A stretch of 15,202 nt of DNA. Source: an uncultured Eubacteriales bacterium (lineage in GTDB: Bacteria; Bacillota; Clostridia; Oscillospirales; CAG-272). Of the stretch, positions 1-7,376 are shown one piece after another (the stretch's first letter is position 1; every line of letters begins with the position of its first letter). Made by a program: the position numbers and the translations under genes. Location: contig URSW01000019.1 of NCBI GenBank assembly GCA_900550625.1, forward strand, positions 1 to 15,202, in the 5' to 3' direction. The notes beneath the pieces are model-generated. The model did not search any database, had not been told where the DNA came from, and was given only the letters and a program-made list of their open reading frames with translations.

Positions 1-513
1 AGCATAATCCTTTAACTGCTCTGTGTCGTATTTCTCTACTACCGACTCTTTTCGCCCTATGCTTTCTTCATATGCCTTAACAATTTCTATCACTTCCCGC
101 TCTTTTGTCGCGATCCGGGAAAGTCCGTATTCCCCTATCACTTTCCTGAAAAACACGGTACCCTCTTTCAATTCTTTTAAATCAGCATGGATTTCCTTGA
201 TCGTATTATGAAGTATCTTTCTGTCCTGTAGCTCCGGTCTTATTTCTTTGCCGATCTTATCTTCTGTTACTTCCATCGTAGCCTGACTAATTGCCTTATA
301 CTCACTTTCTGGAAGCAATTCAGCCTGATATTCCATGTATGCAGCAGCCTTTTCCGCCTGCTGTACCGCTTTTATCAATGTCTCCGGTTTCTCCTTAATC
401 TGACCGATCCAACTCTGCACATATGCCTTATGATTCTTTATATGCCCTTCCTGTTGCTCCATCCGCAGGTTTGCCGACATAAAACATGAGCTGATCTCAG
501 CGATCAGCTCAGC
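1..513 (-). pseudogene. ArdC/DUF1738-like mobile-element protein, N-terminal part missing, C-terminus beyond left edge
   Basis: The minus strand is open from about 513 to base 1 with no stop, so the gene continues past the left edge. The translation reads QAELIAEISSCF, then NHKAYVQSWI, then AEKAAAYM, followed by a charged helical tail. This pattern (an acidic-helix AEL.AEI segment, then N-H-x-x-Y-x-x-S-W-I and A-E-x-A-A-x-Y) matches the C-terminal part of the zincin-like domain of ArdC/DUF1738 antirestriction-type proteins of conjugative and integrative elements in Firmicutes. The upstream part holding the HExxH metal site should lie beyond 513. Instead the frame there reads through an unrelated gene's antisense and loses all similarity. 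An in-frame ATG at 478-480 exists but has no convincing RBS and would begin inside the conserved domain. Base composition is more A/T-rich and codon use differs (TTA, ATA, AGA, CGG) from the operon to the right. It is read as a truncated remnant or one side of a chimeric join. Family assignment is from recalled motifs, not a search. Confidence 0.5.
487..511. repeat. Perfect 10-bp inverted repeat at the junction
   Basis: TGAGCTGATC (487-496) and GATCAGCTCA (502-511) are exact reverse complements separated by the five bases TCAGC. The palindrome lies inside the codons for AELIAEISS of the ArdC-like fragment, so it may be native coding sequence. It ends within a few bases of the place where the two gene fragments meet. 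It has no T-run and is not a terminator. Confidence 0.5.
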
Positions 514-525
514 TTGATTTCGTAC
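505..525. other. Junction between two unrelated, reciprocally truncated genes
   Basis: To the left, ArdC-like residues (AELIAEIS) can be read on the minus strand up to about 513. To the right, the plus strand begins abruptly with SYSQYLENH, the motif that normally follows the signal peptide and linker in large CBM-fused solute-binding proteins. No promoter, RBS, signal peptide or intergenic spacer lies between them. Composition and codon use also change here. The exact base of the break cannot be fixed from this sequence alone. Confidence 0.5.
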
Positions 526-3309
526 AGTCAGTATCTGGAGAATCATGCCGGGGTGAGCGCCGGGACAAAAGAGATTGTGATCAATGCCGCAGATTACGAT
601 GAAAAGGCCACCACGGCTAAGAATATAACCAAGGAGTCCGGAGTTTACGGGCTCGAGGACGAGGTCGTTCTTACCGACGATGCCGGAAAGATAACGTGGT
701 CTTTCAATGTCGAAGAAGAGGGCATGTATTCAATAAAGGTAGACTATGCGCCGTATTCATCGAGAAAAACCAATATCGAGCGTATTTTCTACATCAATGA
801 CGAAGTCCCTTTTTCGCAGGCGCGTTACATGAACTTCCTCAAGACATGGACGTTCAACTATGTTGAGCAGGAGGACGGCACGGTGCGTTTCGCAAAGGAT
901 GCTTCCGGAAACGAGCAGCGTCCGGATGCGCAGTGCGAGTTGAAGTGGAACACCATGGAGCTCTCCGATTCGGATACATATTATCAGACTCCTTTTACCT
1001 TCTACTTCAAGAAGGGCACCAACACGATATCGTTAGAAGGCGTGCGCGATGAGATGTACATCTCCAAGATAACGCTGTATACCTTCGATACTCCTCGTTC
1101 CTATGAAGAGAAGCTTCAGGAATACAGCGACAAGGGCTATACCTACGGAAATGCGACCATTCACATTGATGCCGAAATGCCCGAGTCGGTTTCAAACTAT
1201 ACGATTTACCCGCAGAACGACCGTTCTTCGGTTATCACCGAGCCGCAGAATCCTACTCGTATCATGAGAAACATAATCGGCGGCGACAGCTGGCAGAGTA
1301 CTGGCGAGTGGGCAAAGTACACCTTTACCGTTCCGCAGGGCGGTGCCGGTCTTTACAGTGTCGTTGCAAGATATAAGCAGGATATTTCCGACGGCGTGTT
1401 TGTATCGAGAACCGTAAAGATCGACGGCGAAGTTCCGTTCACCGAAGCATACGGATGCCGCTTCGCTTACGGTACCGAGTGGAATGTGATCAAGCTCGGA
1501 AACGGAACGTACGAGTTCCTGTTCTATCTTGACGAAGGCGAGCACACGATCGAGCTTATGGCTACGCTCGGAGATTTCGGTGACATTCTTTCGAGAGTGC
1601 AGGAAATTTCCAGAAGCCTGAATGACTCATATCTTCAGATAATGAAGTTGACCGGTGTTCAGCCGGATGCAAACCGTGACTACGGCTTCGGACGCATCAT
1701 GCCCGAGGTTATCACGAACATCAGCGCGAAAGCGGAAGAGCTCCAGGGAATCGTTGAGTACATTGAGACGATCACTCAGTCGAGAGTCTCCTCGAACGCT
1801 ACTCTTGAATCTGTAATAACCATCCTCAAGCTGATGGCTTCGGATGAAAAGGAGATTGCGGCAAATCTTTCGTCTTTCAAGGATCAGCTCGGAAGCCTCA
1901 GTTCATGGGTCACCGACTTTGAGGTTCAGCCTCTCAAGCTCGACTACATTACGATCCAGAGTCCCGAAGCGGAACTTCCGCGCGCGGAAGGAACCTCTTG
2001 GCAGGCATTTAAATATGAGATCTCGATGTTCTTCGGAAGCTTCTATACCGATTACAGCAGCCTTTCGTCGATGGACAACGAAGGCGAAGTTTACACAGAC
2101 TCGATCGAATGCTGGACCTCGAGCGGACGCGACCAGGCTCAGATAATGAGAAACCTTGTTGACTCCGGATTTGTAAAGCAGAACAAGACAAAGGTTACCC
2201 TTAAGCTTGTAGACGGCGGAGCACGGCTCCCGTCGATCCTTGCGGGAATCGGTCCCGACGTTTCGCTTGACCCTACGGGCGGTGTTATAGACTACGCTAT
2301 CCGAGGAGTATGTCTCCCGCTTGAAAATTATCAGGATTTTGATAAGGTCTGCGAGCGCTTTGACGAATCAGCGCTTGTGCCGCTTTCACTTTACGGTCAC
2401 ACATATGCACTTCCGGTTTCTCAAAACTTTCCGATGATGTTCATAAGAACCGATATCCTTGCTGACCTCGGAATTGAGATTCCCGAGACATGGGATGAGC
2501 TTCTCTCCATGGTTCCGGTTCTTCAGTATAACAACATGGATGTCGGAATGCTGAACTCATTTGAAATGTTCCTCTATCAGAGAGGCGGAGATCTTTGGGA
2601 TGAGACAAGCGATGTGCTTGAGGAGAAAGGCTGGAGAGTCAACCTTGACGATAATCTTTCGCTTTCCGCATTTGAGGATATCTGCGAAATGTTCACTCAG
2701 TACTCACTGCCCGTTTCCTTTAACTCCGAGACGAGATTTAAGGAAGGCAGCATGCCGGTTGTAATTACCGACTACGGTTTCTACACGACCATAACGATTT
2801 TCGCACCGGAAATTTCCGGACTTTGGGAAATGGTTCCAATTCCCGGAACAAAGGATGCCAAGGGCAATATCAACAACGACGCGATCGCCACTGTTTCGGG
2901 ACTTATGATGATAAAGAGCTGCCGCAACGAGGAAGCCGCATGGAAATTCCTTTGCTGGTATACCGATAAGGATTTCCAAGTTGACTACTCGAACGAGCTT
3001 GTCGCACTTCTCGGACCGTCGGCAAAATCCGCAACCGCAAACCTTGAGGCAATGGCGGAGATGCCCTGGACGAAGAAGGAATACAGCGCACTGCTCGAAC
3101 AGTTCGACAATCTTGTCGGAATTCCGCAGTATCCCGGAAACTACATCATTTCGCGATATATAAGCTTTTCCTTTAATGCCGCATACAATGACGGCGCCGA
3201 TCCTACGTACACCCTTCTCGGATATATAAACGCGATCAACTCCGAGATAAGCCGAAAGAGACGCGAATTTAAGCTGCCGATCTACGGTGAAACAAATAAA
3301 GAGGAGTGA
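514..3309 (+). CDS. Large extracellular solute-binding protein of a carbohydrate ABC transporter, 5'-truncated
   Basis: This is the substrate-capturing lipoprotein or exported protein of the adjoining importer. Residues of the visible frame: about 20-190 and 215-350 form two related beta-sandwich, CBM-like modules. They share the pattern W-x-F-x-V ... hydrophobic strand ... I-(N/D)-x-EVPF-(S/T)-x-A (for example around W62 and W265). Residues 355-480 are helical spacer. From about 529 onward is a family 1 (MalE/UgpB-like) solute-binding fold, with DVSLDP, YALPVSQNFPMMFIRTDIL and IPETWDEL motifs typical of sugar-binding proteins. Usual family members are about 430 residues; the extra length is the N-terminal modules. 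The start is artificial: the first usable codon is a TTG at 514 with no Shine-Dalgarno, and the frame is open back only to 490. No signal peptide is present, although export is required for this role. The real N-terminus was lost at the 505-525 junction. Substrate is unknown; homology to the YesO-like group is an inference. Confidence 0.5.
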   Translation: MISYSQYLENHAGVSAGTKEIVINAADYDEKATTAKNITKESGVYGLEDEVVLTDDAGKITWSFNVEEEGMYSIKVDYAPYSSRKTNIERIFYINDEVPFSQARYMNFLKTWTFNYVEQEDGTVRFAKDASGNEQRPDAQCELKWNTMELSDSDTYYQTPFTFYFKKGTNTISLEGVRDEMYISKITLYTFDTPRSYEEKLQEYSDKGYTYGNATIHIDAEMPESVSNYTIYPQNDRSSVITEPQNPTRIMRNIIGGDSWQSTGEWAKYTFTVPQGGAGLYSVVARYKQDISDGVFVSRTVKIDGEVPFTEAYGCRFAYGTEWNVIKLGNGTYEFLFYLDEGEHTIELMATLGDFGDILSRVQEISRSLNDSYLQIMKLTGVQPDANRDYGFGRIMPEVITNISAKAEELQGIVEYIETITQSRVSSNATLESVITILKLMASDEKEIAANLSSFKDQLGSLSSWVTDFEVQPLKLDYITIQSPEAELPRAEGTSWQAFKYEISMFFGSFYTDYSSLSSMDNEGEVYTDSIECWTSSGRDQAQIMRNLVDSGFVKQNKTKVTLKLVDGGARLPSILAGIGPDVSLDPTGGVIDYAIRGVCLPLENYQDFDKVCERFDESALVPLSLYGHTYALPVSQNFPMMFIRTDILADLGIEIPETWDELLSMVPVLQYNNMDVGMLNSFEMFLYQRGGDLWDETSDVLEEKGWRVNLDDNLSLSAFEDICEMFTQYSLPVSFNSETRFKEGSMPVVITDYGFYTTITIFAPEISGLWEMVPIPGTKDAKGNINNDAIATVSGLMMIKSCRNEEAAWKFLCWYTDKDFQVDYSNELVALLGPSAKSATANLEAMAEMPWTKKEYSALLEQFDNLVGIPQYPGNYIISRYISFSFNAAYNDGADPTYTLLGYINAINSEISRKRREFKLPIYGETNKEE

Positions 3310-3399
3310 TCCTCCTTCAGAGGCGGCAAGGCCGCTCGGCAAAAATCTACATTATTAATAATATAACGTATAATAATCTCTCAAGGAGGAAATTCCGCC
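3310..3399 (+). promoter_or_regulatory. Intergenic spacer with small hairpin and A/T-rich tract between binding protein and permease
   Basis: At 90 bases this is the longest gap in the operon. GCGGC (3323-3327) and GCCGC (3331-3335) can pair around a three-base loop, followed by an A/T-rich stretch that includes TATAAT at 3369-3374. A strong AAGGAGG at 3384-3390 serves the permease start at 3400. Weak stems after binding-protein genes often set a higher mRNA level for the binding protein than for the permeases. That role is inferred here. No credible -35 box accompanies the TATAAT, so an internal promoter is only a possibility. Confidence 0.5.
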
Positions 3400-4335
3400 A
3401 TGTCAAATAAAAAAGCTGTTGCGAGAAAGGAGATGTCACGCTGGGGTTGGACATGGATGATGATGAAGCAGTACCGTATCGGCTATCTGATGATAGCGCC
3501 GTTTATGATAATGTTCTTCATATTCACCATAATTCCCGTTGCGGCATCGCTCCTTCTCAGCTTCACTTCATACAACATGATCCAGATGCCTAAGTTCATC
3601 TTCATGCAGAACTACATACAGCTGTTCCTCACGGATGAACTGTTCATTATCGCATTGAAAAATACAATGATCTTTGCGATAGCAACCGGTCCCGGGTCGT
3701 ACTTCATTTCACTTATAACCGCGTGGTTTCTTAACGAGCTTTCGCCCCGCGCGCGTTCCATAGTCACCTTCATATTCTATGCGCCTTCCATTTCCGGAAA
3801 CGCCATGCTTGTATGGACGCTCGCTTTCTCCGGCGACTCCTACGGATATGTAAACGGTTGGCTCATGAAGCTCGGCATAATCAGCGAGCCGATACTTTGG
3901 TTTACGAATACAAAGTACATAATGCCGCTTTGTATAGTCGTTTCCCTCTGGATGTCACTCGGAACCTCGTTCCTTGCGTTTATCGCAGGCTTCCAGGGAA
4001 TAAACCACGATATGTACGAGGCTGCGGCGATCGACGGCATCAAAAACCGTTGGCAGGAGCTTTGGTACGTTACCCTCCCGAGTATGAAGCCTCAGCTTAT
4101 GTTCGGTGCGGTCATGGCTATTACCGGTGCATTCAACTTCGGCGGTGTAGTTGAGTCTCTCGCCGGAAACCCCACGACCGATTACTGCGCGTATACGCTG
4201 ACCATGCATCTGAATGAGTACAGCGGGGTTCGTTGGGAGGTAGGTTACGCTTCCGCAATCGCATTTATCATGTTCCTTCTCATGTTCGGATCGAATATGC
4301 TCATTCATAAGCTTCTTTCAAAGGTAGGGCAGTAA
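3400..4335 (+). CDS. Carbohydrate ABC transporter permease, MalF/UgpA type (pair 1)
   Basis: This is an inner-membrane subunit forming half of a sugar-import channel. At 311 residues it has the normal length. A positively charged N-terminus is followed by about six hydrophobic segments, the first being YLMIAPFMIMFFIFTIIPV. The cytoplasmic coupling loop that contacts the ATPase is clear: E207-A-A-x-x-D-G followed by the ...TLPSMKPQL end of the EAA motif, about residues 206-232. The start ATG has AAGGAGG nine bases upstream, which fixes it. The gene follows the binding protein and is followed after 2 bp by its partner permease. In family CUT1 such pairs import oligosaccharides or related solutes; the actual substrate cannot be read from the sequence. 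Confidence 0.5.
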   Translation: MSNKKAVARKEMSRWGWTWMMMKQYRIGYLMIAPFMIMFFIFTIIPVAASLLLSFTSYNMIQMPKFIFMQNYIQLFLTDELFIIALKNTMIFAIATGPGSYFISLITAWFLNELSPRARSIVTFIFYAPSISGNAMLVWTLAFSGDSYGYVNGWLMKLGIISEPILWFTNTKYIMPLCIVVSLWMSLGTSFLAFIAGFQGINHDMYEAAAIDGIKNRWQELWYVTLPSMKPQLMFGAVMAITGAFNFGGVVESLAGNPTTDYCAYTLTMHLNEYSGVRWEVGYASAIAFIMFLLMFGSNMLIHKLLSKVGQ

Positions 4336-4337
4336 AG

Positions 4338-5210
4338 ATGAAAAAAATAAGAGTAAGAAATCATCGTGTTGTCCTAAATCGTTCCAAAGGCGGAGACTTC
4401 GGAATAAACATAATGCTTCTTCTGATCGGTGCATTCATGTTTATACCTATGATCTACTCCGTAATGAACGCGTTCAAACCGCTTGAAGAGTTCTTCTATT
4501 TCCCGCCGCACTTCTTCCCGAGAAGACTTACGCTTGAAAACTTCACATATCTTTTCCAGCTCATGTCATCCTCGTGGGTTCCGTTCTCGAGATACATCTT
4601 CAATACCGTGTTCATCACGGTTGCCGGAGTTCTCGGAAACCTCATTATCTCTTCGCTCTGCGCATACGCGCTTTCGAAGATTCCTTTCCCGGGACATAAG
4701 TTCTTCTTCCAGCTCATTCAGAAATCCCTTATGTTCTCCGCTACCGTTGCGGGTATCATCAACTTTATCTCGATGAGCCTTCTCGGCTGGGTCGATTCCT
4801 ATCTTGCGATCATCGTTCCCGCATGGGCGACTACAACGGGACTTTACCTCATGAAGCAGTTCATGGACTCAAACGTATCCGATGCCGTGCTCGAAAGCGC
4901 ACGTCTCGACGGATCGAGCGAGTTCAATACATTCTTCCGCATTGCAATGCCTATGGTAAAACCCGCATGGCTTACGCTTATCATCTATTCGTTCCAGGGA
5001 CTTTGGCAGACCGGATCGAGCACCTTTATTTACAGCGAAGAGCTCAAAACCGTAAACTATGCAATAGGACAGATACTGTCGGCAGGTGCGGTTCGTAACG
5101 GCGCAAGCGCGGCATCGTCCTTCATAATGATGGTAGTGCCGATCGTGGTGTTCCTGCTTTCGCAGAGCCAGATCATCGAAACGATGGGCTCCAGCGGTAT
5201 GAAGGATTAA
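4338..5210 (+). CDS. Carbohydrate ABC transporter permease, MalG/UgpE type (pair 1)
   Basis: This is the second channel subunit, 290 residues, close to the family norm. The N-terminal segment IMLLLIGAFMFIPMIYSVMNAFKPLEEFF is the typical first transmembrane span plus the N-A-F-K-P motif of MalG-like proteins. About six membrane spans are visible. The coupling helix reads E186-S-A-R-x-D-G ... IAMPMVKP, a standard EAA loop. It starts 2 bp after the preceding stop with only a weak GGGC-type RBS, which suggests translational coupling to the first permease. It is expected to heterodimerise with the product of the preceding gene and to use a shared ATPase encoded elsewhere. Confidence 0.5.
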   Translation: MKKIRVRNHRVVLNRSKGGDFGINIMLLLIGAFMFIPMIYSVMNAFKPLEEFFYFPPHFFPRRLTLENFTYLFQLMSSSWVPFSRYIFNTVFITVAGVLGNLIISSLCAYALSKIPFPGHKFFFQLIQKSLMFSATVAGIINFISMSLLGWVDSYLAIIVPAWATTTGLYLMKQFMDSNVSDAVLESARLDGSSEFNTFFRIAMPMVKPAWLTLIIYSFQGLWQTGSSTFIYSEELKTVNYAIGQILSAGAVRNGASAASSFIMMVVPIVVFLLSQSQIIETMGSSGMKD

Positions 5211-5219
5211 GGAGGGCAT

Positions 5220-7355
5220 ATGAAAAAACTGATAAAAATACTGACGTTTACATTTATATGCGCCATGATCTTCGCAAACGTGATCTCGGCAGTAACGCCG
5301 TATTCCACGTACACCTACTCGATAAACGGCGACGTTCTCGAATCTCCCGACGCGTACGTTCCCGATGCCATCGTTGATTCGGAGTACATCGGACTTGACG
5401 AGGATTCTCTCATTGACGCTCTTGCGGATGTAGAGGTTGACGATAAGAACAACGTGTATCTTGTTGAGACAACACAGAACCGCGTTATCGTGCTCGACCG
5501 CTACTACAAGCTGAAGTATCAGATTACGGAGTTTGTCAACGAGCAGATGATCCCCGACAAATTCAACAATCCTCAGGGCGTATTTGTTTCGTCGGAATAC
5601 ATCTATGTTTGCGATGCCGGAAACGCGCGCATAGTAATGTTCGACCTCGACGGAAATTATGTAAAGACCGTACTTGCTCCCGAGTCAAACCTCTTTGACG
5701 AAGGCGATATATATACTCCCGTCGCAGTTGCGGTAGATGATTACGGACGTATGTTCGTGGTCTCTTCCACCACCAACCAGGGTATTATCGTAATGGGCGA
5801 CGACGGCGAGTTCTTCGGATTTATCGGTGCACAGAAGGTTACCTACAACGCGATCGACCTCATTTGGAATACTTATTTCAAAAAGAATGCCGAGGGACTT
5901 GTAAAGTACGTTCCTACCGAGTACAACAACATAACAATAGACGAAAAAAACTTCATCTACGTTACCATTTCCTCTATTGATCCCGCCGATCAGCAGAGCG
6001 CGATCACTTCCAAGAGTAAATCAGGAGATTATGCTCCGGTCAAGAAACTCAACGCTTCCGGCACCGACGTCATGAGACGAAACGGATTTTATCCGCCGTC
6101 CGGTGAAGTCAAGGTAAGCGACGAGGAGGGATACGGAAATACGAATCCTTCCAAGATCATTGACGTTGCCGTAGGTCCCGAGGGAACATGGTCGATCATC
6201 GACGAGGAAAGATCGAAGATCTTCACTTATGACGAGGACGGCAACCTGCTGTTCGCCTTCGGTGATAACGGCGTTCAGTCCGGAAACATTTCCTCGATCG
6301 AGGCTATCGTTTATCAGGGCGATAAAATGCTCGTCATCGATAAAGGAAATAAGTCTCTTGCTGTTTACAGAAGAACTCAATACGGCGACGTCCTGCTTCA
6401 GGCTCTTTCGAATCAGAATAACCGCCTGTACGATAAGTCCCTCGAGGACTGGCAGGAGATACTCAAGAGAAACAACAACTTCGACGTTGCTTATATCGGA
6501 ATAGGTCAGGCACTCTTCAGACACGGTCAGTATGAGGAAGCAGGCAAGTACTTCAAGACCGCATATGACGTGTCGAAGTATTCCGAGGCTTACGCCGAGA
6601 CCCGTAAAGAGTGGTCGAACAAATACTTCTGGACGATCCCCGTTGTAATAGTTGCAGTCTGTGTGCTCGTCGTAAAGGTATTCGGTATATCCGGAAGGAT
6701 CAACAAGAAAGCGCAGCTTAAAGTCGGACGGCGCACTCTCGTTGAAGAGATATCATACGCTACTCACGTTTCCTTCCACCCGTTTGACGGATTCTGGGAT
6801 CTGAAGCATGAGCAGCGAGGCAGTCCGCGAGCGGCATTCGTCTTCCTCGGACTTACGATACTCGCATTTTTCTATCAGTCGATAGGAACGGGATATATCT
6901 TCTCCGGAACATCTTCGTCATCCGGAACCATCTTCTCGGCGATCATTTCGGTAGTTATGCCGGTAATGCTGTTCGTCGTTGCAAACTGGTGCCTTACCAC
7001 ACTTCTCGAAGGTGAAGGAAGCTTCCGTGACGTGTTCGTTGCAACCTGCTACGGAATAGCTCCGCTGCCGCTTCTTATAATACTTTCCACGGCGGTTTCC
7101 AATTTCCTTACCGCAAACGAATCCGCGGTCATCACTCTTATCAACACGATCGCATTTATCTGGGTCGGAATACTTCTGTTCTTCGGAGTAATGGTCACGC
7201 ACGGATACTCGTTCGGTAAAAACGTTGCTACGATTTTGTTTACCATAATCGCAATGGCGTTCATAATGTTCCTTGCAGTGCTCTTCTCAAGCCTTATGAC
7301 CAAGATCGTAAGCTTCGTCTACAGCATTGCGGAAGAAATCAATTACCGTATATAG
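5220..7355 (+). CDS. Exported NHL beta-propeller / TPR / Yip1 membrane fusion protein
   Basis: The protein has 711 residues. An N-terminal signal peptide or anchor is visible (KK, then a hydrophobic core LTFTFICAMIFANVISAV). Residues about 45-400 hold repeated NHL-like blades, with alternating D-x-x-x-x-(V/I)-Y-V-(V/T) strands such as VDDKNNVYLVE, YIYVCDAGNARIVMFD and VAVDDYGRMFVVSS. Residues about 408-460 form one or two TPR-like helices (DWQEILKRNNNFDVAYIGIGQALFRHGQYEEAGKYF pattern). A transmembrane span begins near W471. Residues about 508-711 resemble the Yip1 family: a cytosolic RRTLVEEISYATHVSFHPFDGFWDLK-type entry and then four or five hydrophobic spans. The expected layout is an extracellular propeller tethered to a multi-span membrane domain. 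A strong AAGGAGG precedes the ATG, 9 bp after the permease stop. Its place between transporter genes suggests a scaffold or sensor for the uptake system. No enzymatic motif is seen, and the biochemical role is unknown. Confidence 0.5.
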   Translation: MKKLIKILTFTFICAMIFANVISAVTPYSTYTYSINGDVLESPDAYVPDAIVDSEYIGLDEDSLIDALADVEVDDKNNVYLVETTQNRVIVLDRYYKLKYQITEFVNEQMIPDKFNNPQGVFVSSEYIYVCDAGNARIVMFDLDGNYVKTVLAPESNLFDEGDIYTPVAVAVDDYGRMFVVSSTTNQGIIVMGDDGEFFGFIGAQKVTYNAIDLIWNTYFKKNAEGLVKYVPTEYNNITIDEKNFIYVTISSIDPADQQSAITSKSKSGDYAPVKKLNASGTDVMRRNGFYPPSGEVKVSDEEGYGNTNPSKIIDVAVGPEGTWSIIDEERSKIFTYDEDGNLLFAFGDNGVQSGNISSIEAIVYQGDKMLVIDKGNKSLAVYRRTQYGDVLLQALSNQNNRLYDKSLEDWQEILKRNNNFDVAYIGIGQALFRHGQYEEAGKYFKTAYDVSKYSEAYAETRKEWSNKYFWTIPVVIVAVCVLVVKVFGISGRINKKAQLKVGRRTLVEEISYATHVSFHPFDGFWDLKHEQRGSPRAAFVFLGLTILAFFYQSIGTGYIFSGTSSSSGTIFSAIISVVMPVMLFVVANWCLTTLLEGEGSFRDVFVATCYGIAPLPLLIILSTAVSNFLTANESAVITLINTIAFIWVGILLFFGVMVTHGYSFGKNVATILFTIIAMAFIMFLAVLFSSLMTKIVSFVYSIAEEINYRI

Positions 7356-7376
7356 TAAGGAAGGAGGAGAAACACA

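Noticed and set aside
23..211. 62-codon plus-strand frame at the left end
   Set aside because: The minus strand here carries a recognisable ArdC-like sequence; the plus frame is its shadow.
3346..3374. Possible internal promoter with TATAAT at 3369
   Set aside because: No acceptable -35 hexamer at 16-18 bp; likely just A/T-rich spacer.
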